Source: Trileptium ribeirensis (lineage: Eukaryota; Nematoda; Enoplea; Enoplida; Thoracostomopsidae). From it: a stretch of DNA of 64,000 bases. Shown here piece after piece: positions 13,501-25,500 of this stretch (position 1 is its first letter; each line of letters opens with the position of its first letter). The stretch is taken from contig JASANE010001501.1 in the NCBI GenBank assembly GCA_030248225.1, positions 44,128 through 108,127 of the forward strand. Reading direction: 5' to 3'. The position numbers and the translations under genes are program-made. The notes beneath the pieces were generated by a model that made no database searches, was not told where the DNA came from, and saw only the letters and a list, made by a program, of their open reading frames with translations.

Positions 13501-16500
13501 ATTTTTGGTCATTTGTCTAAACTCGTTTCACTTCTTTACCTACAACTACCATACAATAATAATAATATTATTATAACAGTACTATAAACTCAAACCTTAT
13601 TCGACGACGCAAACGGATCCTGTTCCTCTTCATACGCGTTGTAGCCCGGTTTCTTCTTGCGCAATTCCGCATTACGTTCCCACATCTCGCGTTCGACAAG
13701 CGTTGGATTAATCAACGTGTCGCCGTCGCTTTCGTCAAGAATCTAAAACAATAATTAAAACTGATCGGATATAAATATAAACTGTTTCGTTCGAACCTAC
13801 AAAAAGATTTAGCCATTCTTGGCTAACTACACTATTTTTAACGTTTTAACGGTACCTAACCGCTCGATGGGCGCCCAAACAAGTTAACGTAATAACTCAG
13901 CTCAACAAACATGGCTAACATTCCTACGCCTCACCACGCTTATGATTCACCAAACCATATGTAGCAGCAGCCGCAAAAAAATTTAAGCTACCCGGAAGCA
14001 CTAGATACGGGAACTTTTTTTTTCACAAGTGGCTACATACATCACTATTACAAGTGTAGACAAAACCGCAAGCTCAACATTCTATGAATGCAGCGACACG
14101 TATAACCACTTCATATCTTAGTATGTACATAATGTAAGCACAACCTTCAAGTTATACAAGATTAATATATTTCATTGATTAGTCAACATTATGTGTGTTT
14201 CCCGTTAACAATGAAAAACAACAAACAGAACATAATAAAACAGTCGATACGGAAACAACAAAATAAGAGATAAATAAATAAATTTTGACCAAAGGATTCG
14301 TAATTTATTTTCAGTTATACACACACTAAGTGTAATGGGAAGGGACTCCGGAAGCACGCTCACAAAGCTTATACCACCAGCAAGTTTCTCTAAAACATAC
14401 GATCCATTTTTTATATCGTTGCTCTGAATTAGTCACTTCAACGAATCGGTCCCGAGCCACACGTGGTCCAAAACAAGAACCTTACGTCTTTATCTTTGAG
14501 AACAAGAATCATATCGCGCCCTTCCATCAGTGTGTCTTTGGAATGCTCAACCGTAAGACCAGAAACCGTTTTGGCAGCTTCGTTGACTTTCTCGGCGGTA
14601 GCTTTAATTTCCGATTTCCGTTTTTCTTCTTCTAAAATATTCGACACACCAAATTCATCGTCCATTTCTTGAAGGATGCGCGCTCTGAAACGAAGTATAA
14701 TATTAATACAGTAAAACGATTAAATTTAGTATGATACAACTGTCACTGCACAGAAAATTGTACTCGTGGTACGTAGATCGAGGCAAAAACTTGCGAAGCT
14801 GGGCAAACCAAACGCGTAAGGACCGAAAGACAAACTAATATAGCAAACTCGCCAGACATGTGAACAGATGGAGTGACATACGTCATAGACCGTGGTACCC
14901 AGTGAAGCAATATCTCTTGAAACGCATGCCCACCTGTGAATTAATTAGCGTAAACCGATAACTATTTAGAGTAAAAACAAGGCCGACAGTGTTTCTTTCA
15001 ACAACTTTTCCAAACCTTTTCAGGAAACCATCGTTCTGAGCTGTAGGACCAAATTTTCGGAAGCTGTACGTAAACAACCATTTAAAACCAAAAATTAACC
15101 CAAAATACCAGTACGTAAGCAAATTTACCATTGCTACAGTATTACAATCCACTATGTCTTCTGATCAAGAAGACAAGGAAAGTGCCCCGGTGCGCATATT
15201 GTTTCACTCGGAAATACCTCATGCGATTAGTGGAACCCAAATGAAACGAATAGAGACACAAAACGAATTCACTACAATAATAATTGAGTTCTGAGTGTAG
15301 TGGGTAGAAAGAGCATGGCGGAAAATTCTCACTGGCTAGCGAAGAGTGATAAATTTCGACGGTATCCATTTCTGGATTTTTGGCATGACACACATAATTC
15401 AAATTCGGCTGGTCTAAGTGACTTGCGCGATAGCTCATTCTAGAGAACTAATCTCTGTCCGGACTCTTTAACTAGACGCAAACACAGATTTCAGCTCCTT
15501 CGAATCGTGAAAATGGGCCAAATGAGTCAAAACGGTGTCCGACAAAGCACGTTATGAGCTGTATCTAGGCAAATGGTGAAGATATCTTAGCCAAATTCGG
15601 CTAGTTTTGTAGCTAAAAAGCTCTATAAGGCTGTGTATAATGATTTGCTACATGGCTCGTCAAAATACTGGAAAAAGATAATATCTTCGCAACCGTTGGA
15701 GCTATATGGGTGTTACTGATCTCATTTTGTGGAGAAATTCACCCTCTATATAGCTCCACATACTAGGATGCTGTTGTATTTACGCAGCACGGTTGGGTCG
15801 GAATGTTGTCTGTGGGTCCACGAGAAGCAAAATACACGAACGCGACACTGTCTCCACAAGTACTGGACCTATAAGGGTGTTATTGGTCTCATTTGACACA
15901 ACAATTCACCTTTCGAAATCGTATGAGACTGTTGTCGTTAATTTTAATTGAAGGATGTGTCAAAATCGGGTTTTCAATGAGCCCATGAGACCCAAAATAC
16001 ACAAAAACGACAATATCTCCACAACCAACCGAGCTCTATAAGTGTTACTAGTGAAGCTCGCTTGCGAGCCAGAATTCGAGTGTTGAGAACAATCCCCCGA
16101 AGTCTGTTGTAGAAAGCACACACAAACAAAGCCTACACACAGTACGCAGGTGCAGCATTATATAACCAGTGAGTGATGAGTCATAATTACGCCCGCCTCT
16201 TTTGATAGCCAACGTATGAAGTAGACAAAACATCATACAACGAGTACAAAAACAATGAACTAACAATTTATTCAATAAAACCCTAAATTGACCGTGAAAA
16301 GAATGTTAAAGAATTCAAACCGACACTTGAGAAAAATCTCATTTTTCATACCAAGTATGAAGCAGAAGTGTGAAATATTTGCCACACAATATTTTTGACA
16401 CTCCCAATCTGCTTGTTGGCCCAGAATACCCCATATCCGATACTAAAACCAACAATAAGCACACATTTAGGAGCATTTCCCACGACTTTTCACCAAATAT

Positions 16501-19500
16501 GAAATTTGGCGCCAACTATAAGCTTATAGACTCCAGATTGGGAAGTAGTTGAAAAACTTGCTATACATCATTGGAAAACCCTGGTAAAGCTACATGGAAT
16601 ATGCCTATTAGTTTGCGGATACCTCGTTTACTTACGCATTGGAAAAAGTCGCAAAAACTGGAGGGGGTGCCCGAAAAATGGGCCAAAATGACGTCATTTT
16701 GCCCCATAACTTTTCCCACGGGAAAAAATTCAAAAAGTCACTGCACCTAAATCGAACATTGCGGTTCGAATGTTGCATCAAAATCCGCCCAACCGTTATC
16801 GAGATCCAGATGCGACATCTTGGAATTATTATGTGGATTACTTCATCTTCTAAATATTACACATACCGTGTCCCTAAATACGGAACAAGTGATTTGCCAA
16901 CAAAACCATAGCTGATTATCAGATTTTTTTGAAAATTAATGCTCAATATAACTGTAGACGTCTCTTTAAATTACATTTTCAATACTCAGAATTTTTAACC
17001 ACCTTGGCGATGAGACAGGCTACAATGTATTGGTAAAAATATTTTTAATAATAAACATTCATTTAAGTTTTGTCAACATTTTCTATAAATTTCTGTATCA
17101 GAAAATATTAGTGGTCAACGTTTGTTGTCCGAGTATGTACCTCTGGGCAGCTTTCGCTTGCTCCTCGGCTAATTTACGACTTTTTTGGACCCAAGCAGCC
17201 GCGGAATCGTCATCGTCGCCACTCTCCGCTTCTCCAAGTCCTTTAAATTTCCCAAGCTTGTCTTGCAATTCTCTATAAAAACCAACTATATTTTTAAAAA
17301 ATTTCAACTCCACATGACGGACTTTTTGGTCGGTTGCTGAATTTTTTATGTAGTCGTACCCAGCATAAATATTTTGCTCCTTTCTTGTAGGTTTCGTCAC
17401 AGTCAATATATCCAAGAAAAATATTTTAAACCATCTCGACAAGTCTATATTTTTGGTACCAAAATAATAATTATGCAGTATATAGTGAAATTCCATAATA
17501 ATTTAAGAATAGTCTAATAATACTGTCACGGCCAGAAATAGGTGCCATATAATCGATCGTAATAAGTTTTGGTGGTCAGGAAATCGGAATGGTGATAACG
17601 GAGTCGGGATTCTAGTTGCAGATCAATTGACGAAGGACGTTGTAGAAGTCAAGCGAATCAACGATCGAGTGATGTTTGTGGCGATGCAATACACAACATA
17701 TACTCCGTATATGCTCCACAGAACAGTCTCGTTGATTCGGAGAAGGACGCTTTCTATGGCGTACTACAAGACTCGATCAATCTTATGCCGGCCACAGAGA
17801 AATTCATTATGTGCGGTGATATGAATGGGCGTATTGGTAGTATCCGCGAAGGCTGGGAGTCAGTAGTCGGGCCCTACCATACCGGAGATCGTAACGATGG
17901 TGGCGTACGTCTCCTTCAGTTCTGTGAGCAAAATAATCTCAGATTAGTGAACACAGAATTCAAAAAGACTGGCTCTCAGATGGCCACTTACAAAAGCGGC
18001 CCAGTTGAAACGCAGATAGACTTCTTTATCCGCCAGGCAACTCACAAGGGCGTACTCAACTACAAGGTGTTTCATGGCGAGTCATGCCTCACACAACACG
18101 GGCTGCTAGCTATGGACCTGGAATGTGACATAACAGCGCCATATAAACCACGAAAGCGCCCTAATCGCATCAAGCTATGGAAGCTTAGAGATCAGAACAC
18201 GCGTCAAGAAATTGCAGCGCAGACCCAGGACGTGGATCACTCAACATGGGAGAGATATCGCGCTGACATGATGCGCATTGCACAGCGAACTCTAGGTACC
18301 ACAAAACGTAGTATACATAGGCGTGCAGAAACCTGGTGGTGGAACAACATGGTACAAAAGGCCATCCAAGAAAAGAAGTCGGCGTATAAAACGTGGCAAC
18401 AAAGTAAAAGTGATATTGACCGAGAGGCGTACAGAAGGGCAAAAAGACAGGCTAAACAAAAGGTGGCGGAAGCGAAAGCGTCGGAATATGCTACATGGGC
18501 ATCGAACGAGCACCCCAATCATCTCGGCAAGTTGTACCGGGCAGCCCGGCAGATGAAGAGAGAGCGACAAGATCTGTGTGGGGCTAGAGCGCTTAGGGAT
18601 AAAAATGGTGCTTTGTTACTAAAACAAGATGAAGTATTGCATCGGTGGGCTAATTACTCACACGATCTACTCAATGTTGAAAGGCCGTACAGCATAGAAG
18701 ACATAAGCTGCACGTCGGGACCGCTCAATGAGTTAACTGAGCAAGAGGTAGAGAAAGCAGTACGAACGATGAAATCAGGGAAAGCAGCTGGTCCATCTGA
18801 TCTGGTGAGCGAATTAATGAGCTTGGGGAACATTGCTGACCTCAAGCTCCTAATGAACATACTGCTCAGACAGGGCCTGCCACATGAATGGCGTCAAAGC
18901 TCGACGATTTACCTCTACAAAGGGAAAGGTAACGCGCTACAATGCAGCTCATATAGGGGCATACGGCTGCTCCAGCACGGAATGAAGCTCTATGAGAGAC
19001 TGCTTGAAAAAAGGCTACGAGATGCCATCAGCTTTGGAAAGGCGCAGTGCGGCTTCACGCCCGGCAAGAGCACAACTGACGCCGTATTTGTCTTGCGGCA
19101 GCTACAGGAAAAGGCTTTGGAAAAATACCAGCGTCTTTGGCATGCATTTGTAGATCTGGAAAAGGCTTTTGACACAGTTCCACGTCCCGTAGTAAGGTGG
19201 GCACTAAGAAAGCTTGGAATCGTTGAGCAACTGATAGAAAAAGTAATGGAATTGTACGTAGCATCAATCAACTGTCGCTACGTCAATGGGTACCTCGGAG
19301 CAATTCAACATTAATGTTGGGTTACATCAAGGCTCGGCGCTCAGCCAGCTGTTGTTTGCTGCTGTTATCCAGGCCACTATTGAGCCTCTAGACTGGGAGG
19401 TCCTCTATGCCGATGACCTAGTTATAACGGCTAGATCAAAAAACGAGCTACAAGATCGTATGAAAGTCTGGCTCCAAGCCCTGGAAGGTAAAGGACTCAA

Positions 19501-22500
19501 GGTCAATGTTGGCAAGACTAAAGTCATGGTCACCGACGCAGGAGGGATCCCAACTGCGATGGGCAAGTATCTCTGCAATTGCTGCGGCCGCGGTGTCGGA
19601 AACAGTGCAATCCAATGCAATGGTTGCAAGCGCTGGATCCATAGACGATGTTCAGGCCTGCAACGCATACCATCGTCAAATCTGTCCTTCACATGTCAAA
19701 CATGCCGCAACCCAAGGCTAACGGACAAGCATATTAGGGTGCTCGGCAATGACTTTGAGATAGTAAATAGATTTTGCTATCTTGGAGATGTGGTGGAAAG
19801 CACTGGGGGTTGCAGAGCCGCGGTCCGCGCAAGGTGTCAGGCAGGATGGGCAAAAGGGAGAGAGATAGCTAGCCTGCTAGTAAATCAATCCATTCCACTG
19901 CACATCAGAGGTAAAGTGTATTCCAGCTGTATTCGCCCAGTAATCCTGTATGGATCTGAAAATTGGGCGCTGACAAAGGAAACAGCAGCATGCTTGGTCA
20001 CAACAGAGATGAAAATGCTAAGATGGATGGCAAAGATCACCTGGGAAGACAAGGTGCCGAACGAACAAGTGATCAAAAGAGTGAAAGTAACGCCTTTGAT
20101 GGACGAACTCCGATCAAGAAGGCTCCGCTGGTACGGACATGTAACACGTAGAAATGACGGACTGCTGCAGATGGCACGCGATGTTCTGCTTGATGGACGA
20201 AAACCCGCTGGGCGCCCCCGAAAGAAGCTGGATGACCTGGTCCGGCAGGATATGAAGACGCTACGACTGAGTCAAGCAGATGCCTTCGACAGACAGAAGT
20301 GGAAAAGAGCGCTACGCCATGGTGAAGTCGAACCCGCGCAAGTGGAACAAATGACTCAAAACGGATGATGATGGTGATAATCGATCGTAATAATTCGAAT
20401 TCGAATAAATCGATTGCGATTTCGATCGTCGACTGCACAATTTTAAGCTGGGGCACTAAGTATTAAAATAACGCTGGAAGCAGTATATAAAACCATGTTG
20501 CAAGAAGTTATGAAAAATTCCATAAGGTTATTCCCTCATCATATTTCCTCATAACTATACAAATTTTTCAAACAATGCAAGAAAACGAAAGTGTATAATG
20601 AATAACGTTGCGTAGCTCAATCATAACTTCGAAAGATATAGTATTTGCTTTTTCCAGTAAAATCTGGTCTGAGATAACGCAATTATTGCAGAAAATAAAA
20701 GCAAATTTTCGAAAACAACCCAAACACCCCGGCTCTGGTTTCTCCATCGGGTCAAAATTTATAGCGGGAAGACAAACAGGTGGAACACCAGGTTAGTGAA
20801 CCGGGGAAGCCCAACTGTGGGGATGGACACTGCCTGACCTGAGGGTCGACAAATACGGAGGGGCTTCGGTTCAGATGATTTTGCTTTATACGAATTTCTT
20901 CATATTTATGGTAATTTTTTTGAAATTGTGAGGCATTTAGGAAATTCAAGACTATATTTGCAACGTATTTCAACAAATATTTAATTAGTAACACCACTTT
21001 TAGTGTTATAAAACTCAAGTCACCCTTCGCCTCACGTTCATGGGTAGTAGTCAATACCTGAACCGAGGGGGCACAAAGTATGTGGAATGGCTCCCATGAT
21101 TCGTCAGCCGGGGGTTGGGGCGAACAAAATAATGGGGGGATGAACAGGGGGGCACCTTCCCTCGAATAGGAGGAGACCAAATCTGGGGCCGCCCTCCTTC
21201 CCTCCATCAGCAAGAAGCTATACCAGAATCTCGCAAGCGAGGGTGAAGCTGAGCCATCATGGTGCTATTTTTAAGTTAATTTGTTTTTAATAATCTGTAA
21301 CATGCTGTGTTTGATGTCACCCTAAAACCTTTTGACCCCTGAATCCACTGAGATTCCTAAATCCTGACCGACCTTAAACCCATGAAAACAACTGACAAAC
21401 GCATTACATAATTCTGCTGGTCTCTTGATAACCAAGTGATTGTATTCAGCCTATCGGAAAACATATATAGACAATTCTTGATGAAATGTACGAATAATTA
21501 TGTAACTAAACACCGGAAGGCAGATCTATGGAAATCCCTACTCGCAATACGAAACCAAAAAATAGAAGACAGAGTATACTCTGGAAATCGGGTTCGTTGA
21601 CCCTAAACCCGTTGAAACCCATTAAAAAGGTATGAAATATGCGCACTGTACTCAATACAATGAAACATTTTATTCAGCCGCATGAAATCCCTATATAGAC
21701 CATTCTTGATGCCCTGAAGGCACGACATAATCAGACAAATGAAAACAATCTATATTTTGGAATCGTCGACCGTGAAACCCTTGAAATCCCATAAAAAGGT
21801 ATATATAATATAGTCAAGTTAGACTCTAGATAGCAAAACCATCGTATCCATCGTGCGTGAAAACGTAATAGGTATTCTTTGTATAATAAAAACAAACAAT
21901 AACCCGGCGAAATCTGAAAAATCGCTGTTTCTGGCAAAAGCTCGATAAACCATATTCGAGGCCCAGAGCGGCCCAGGGAAGTGGTCCCGCAAAAAAAGCC
22001 GTAGTCAGCAAAGTTGTAGATCTCTATGAGCTGGTTCTGTCTATGTTTTGATACGAAGCCTGTATCGCGAGACATGGGCTGCGAAAGATTAGTACCCGTA
22101 TGGCCGGATTTGGCAAAGAACCCTTAAAAACCTGTCTTTCGCCAGACATTGAAGATGGGGTCAGAGCTGCTCGCGTTAGACTAAAGGGCCCATCCTCGTT
22201 ACTTTTTATCGAATAAAAAATTTACCGAAATCCATTCATCCGAAGATGAGTTATGAATCACAGAAACACGAAAAAAGATATTTTCACAATTTTCCTCCTC
22301 GCTTCTCTCACTCCGTTTCTATTACGTACGTCTGACGCTTGTTGATCGGTACAGTATTTTATCGGCCCACAGTTCAACGACGGAGGAGCCTAAGATTAAC
22401 ACTATAAATTTTGAAATTAACTGACCTAATATCATAGTGATGTTAAAAAATTGTTTTAAATACCAAAACAAAAAATATCGAATCAGAAGCGACTTCCTAC

Positions 22501-25500
22501 ATCGGTAAAAGAAGTACGTAGCTGACTATAGGCCAGACACTATAGGCTTCAGGAGTCAAACAAAAAGCCGACAGGATATGTAAATGACTCCTGCCTTGAA
22601 AAAACGCTTTTACAACAATAAAACGATAATTATTCTGCTATTCTATACCTTTTCTTTCGATGAGTCGCAATCTTTTCACGCATCGCTTCGGCGCTCTTTT
22701 TATCAGCACGATTGGCAGCTGGCTTGTGGACAAACGATCCTTCGTCGCCTTCGTAGGTCATCTCGCCGGACTCGGTTACTTTCGGCCCGTCGTCGACTTT
22801 CAACGGAGCAAGGCCCAAGCTTGCACGAAGACGGTTGGTTTCTTCTACGCTTAGCGATATTTCGTTGGAACTCCCGCCAGCACCATCAGCTAAAAATATT
22901 TAAAATTACTACTTAATTCAATATGGTGTAAAAGAAGTGAGAATGGTTATTTAGCAGCAAATCCGAAAACAATATGAACATCACGTCCATAGTTAGCACC
23001 AGAAATATGGCTATCACCTTTCCAGCGAGCGAGCAGTCAAGAAATACCGAGCAAGCAGTCATTCGAAGCGGGTACTGCAAATGTATTCGTGGCTTCATTT
23101 GGTCTACTGCGTTGACAACGGTGGTTTACCTCATGGGCGGAAGACCAGTATGATTATATGCCCTAAGGTTAGCTTGATAATCGACTACTTAGCCGCCTAC
23201 CGAGGAAAACTGCTTGAATGCTAGCATCATTCTTTGTCTTGTCTATATACCATCATAATAAGTTTACAAAAACCTAAGTGTGCAAGACTCAATAACATTA
23301 ACACAAAACAAAGTGAGATTCATTCCGGTCAAAAGACATACCCAGTGACAACAAACAATCGCAGTAACCGGAACACAATATTATTATATATATATATGAT
23401 TATTTATATATTTTTGCTCCAATCTATCTACAATTTATTTTATTTTTAAAATTACCTCCAATGGAACAGAACACTGACTAATAAAGTTGATGTGATCCAG
23501 GTGGATGTAATCCAAGTGTACGACTCGAGTGCAAAGTTACGTTAAGAAATAATAAATTTTCTAATACTCAGCCGACTATTGCGCTTGCGCTATAGGAATT
23601 TCATTCAATGGAAGAGGGGACACCCATTAGTGCCTCGTCTCTAATCTCATGCCACGTTTCATTACAATACAATTCAATAACATCATAAGCTAAATCAGTT
23701 CAACGGTTCAAACATTCTGAAGATTTGCGAAAATGATCTAAAAAAAGTGAACGGATCATTCAAATTTCATGTCCAACATATATGTGATAGCATCAATCAG
23801 TAAACTCTTCGGAACGGAAAGATTAAATAAAGCAAGATATAAATACAAAAACGATTGAAACAACCATGCCACCTGCTAACACTGCTTTTTAAACGATGCA
23901 ACGCAACGCGCTACTGGTGTGCTCTTCGTACTATAACTTTTCCCTCTCGTAATCGTACTATATTAACTTGTTTCTTCAACTTTTCCACTTTAGGGTCAAA
24001 AACTGCAGTACTCACCAAGAACTACTGTCGCTCGCTCGAGACTCGTTCGAAATAAATTTCTTCTAAAATTAGAATTTGTTATTGATTGAAATTGTTTTGA
24101 AATCTCGATAAAACCACTCGCTCACTGCTCGCTCGAAATTAGTTTGTTCTAAAAATAGAATTTGTTGTTGATTTAAATAGTTTTACAAATCTCGCACGAG
24201 CTACACGTTCGCGTCTCGTTTGAAAGTTGCTTGCAATTCGCTAGAACTCGCTCGCTCGAAATGCGACAATTTCTTACCGCGTACTGTATTATCATTAAAA
24301 ACATTTGCTTTTATTAAAATTTTAATACGAAAAAAATATTTGTCTCTCAATCTATGATTAACAAAACCTACGTACTCTTACCATTTTTGTTACTACTGTC
24401 TTCTTTGACACCTTTTGTCAATCCGACTTTCGGGTCGACGTTTTCGCGTTCCTTGTTCGATCGCTTCCTCTCACCTCGATCGTTGGATTCGCGATCGTGA
24501 TGCCGATGATGCTTTCGATGGTTCTCTTCCCGCTTTTCTTGACGGTCCTGATCTTTGTCACGACTACGCCTGTGACGACTACGGCTGTGGTCGCCGTCGT
24601 CACCTTTGTCTTCTCCACCGTCTTGCGTTCGATCACTACCTAAGGGAAAGTCATATTCTCCGGACGCCCGATGTTGCTTTTCCTTATGGTCGCGCTCACG
24701 ATGCCTTCGAGGTTTATCATCTTCTACACGCTCTTTTGAATGCCGCTGTCGTTGTAAGGAATTTTCAGTAGCTTCAAAATCGTCTCGGTATTCACCATCC
24801 TCCATCGTGCTGGCTTGTGACGGTTCGTCCGTTTCCTGATCAGCCGTGTCATCCGGTCGCACATATTCACTAGGCTCCATCCCCACAGTAACAAGTTCAT
24901 CAGTACCTAATTCGGCGGTTGCATAAAATGCATTGCCATATCGAGTTTCCAATTCGTCGGGCGTCGCGTCTCGCTCTTCATCATAGTACTGTCTTACCTT
25001 CTCTTCATGGCGTTCACGATCTAGCGCCAAAAACTGCTTTTTCATGGCGTCCTGACGTCGTTTATTACCACTCCCGCCAGTACCGTAGACACCAATATCT
25101 TCGTCAGTCTTGTCTCTGCGATGCTTGCGAGAAGACTGATGTTCAAAGTTAGTGTCGGTACGGTTTTCGACAGCATCTCTAGTTGCTTCTAGCGGGTCGC
25201 CATATTTATTGAGCGATACAACGCCAGTTTCTACTCGACGAGCAACATGGCGCTGCTCGTCATGCTTATGTGGCTTCCGCTGCGCTCCGCTGCCACTGGC
25301 TACTACAGATGCAAGCGGCATCGGCGGCGGAGGCCAGACGGCATCATCGTCGTCTTCAAACGGTTCGCCGTAGGCCGCAAGAGCTGCAACCGCAGCCGAC
25401 AACGACGACGCTGCTTGGTCGGAGTCCATGACAGCACCAGCAGCGACACCACTTGTCGATGCTGTGGCCATAACTGCCTGAAGAGATGCGGTATCTCTGT

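Larger units (their letters stand above)
9693..13595. other. SART1 intron 6, MITE, hAT element and 110-bp array
   Basis: About 3.9 kb carrying the palindromic-core MITE 10577-10862, the hAT-type element 11414-12540 and the tandem array 12787-13336, which are listed separately. Nothing coding was seen in the remainder. Confidence 0.6.
17566..20376 (+). mobile_element. RTE-type non-LTR retrotransposon, 5'-truncated
   Basis: 2811 bp, antisense to SART1. A perfect 17-bp target duplication, ATAATCGATCGTAATAA, flanks it at 17549-17565 and 20377-20393. It begins inside the endonuclease domain, contains the reverse transcriptase and C-terminal domain, and ends only 8 bp after the stop with a GATGATGATGGTG tail, as RTE-clade elements do (very short 3' UTR, short repeat tail). 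The perfect duplication suggests a fairly recent insertion, yet the reading frame has two breaks. Confidence 0.9.
17523..20450. mobile_element. M1-type MITE interrupted by the RTE element
   Basis: The sequence left of the retrotransposon starts TA, CTGTCACGGCCAGAAATAGG, the M1 terminal repeat, and runs into ATAATCGATCG; right of it the M1 core resumes (TTCGAATTCGAATAAATCG, GATTTCGATCG) to about 20440. The right terminal repeat is too diverged to define, so the right limit is approximate. The ATCGATCG core supplied the retrotransposon target. Confidence 0.6.
17273..22648. other. SART1 intron 3, RTE insertion and repeat R1
   Basis: About 5.4 kb. It contains the retrotransposon 17566-20376 inserted into an M1-type MITE, and repeat R1 copy 2 (about 21350-22330). 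Between them (20450-21350) I see only G/C-run-rich blocks near 20720-20830 and 21060-21200, with no coding exon. Confidence 0.6.

Noticed and set aside
17627..17824. Short plus-strand frame upstream of the retrotransposon reverse transcriptase, as a separate gene.
   Set aside because: Its first part is the endonuclease in the pre-frameshift frame; after about 17700 the real protein continues in another frame.
19270..19320. Programmed frameshift in the retrotransposon between RT motifs A and B.
   Set aside because: The break falls inside the reverse transcriptase domain, where RTE elements do not frameshift, and there is no slippery heptamer; a random indel or sequencing error is simpler.
23385..23450. 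TA-rich stretch as a regulatory or origin-like element.
   Set aside because: It is a simple microsatellite within an AT-rich intron with no other supporting signal.
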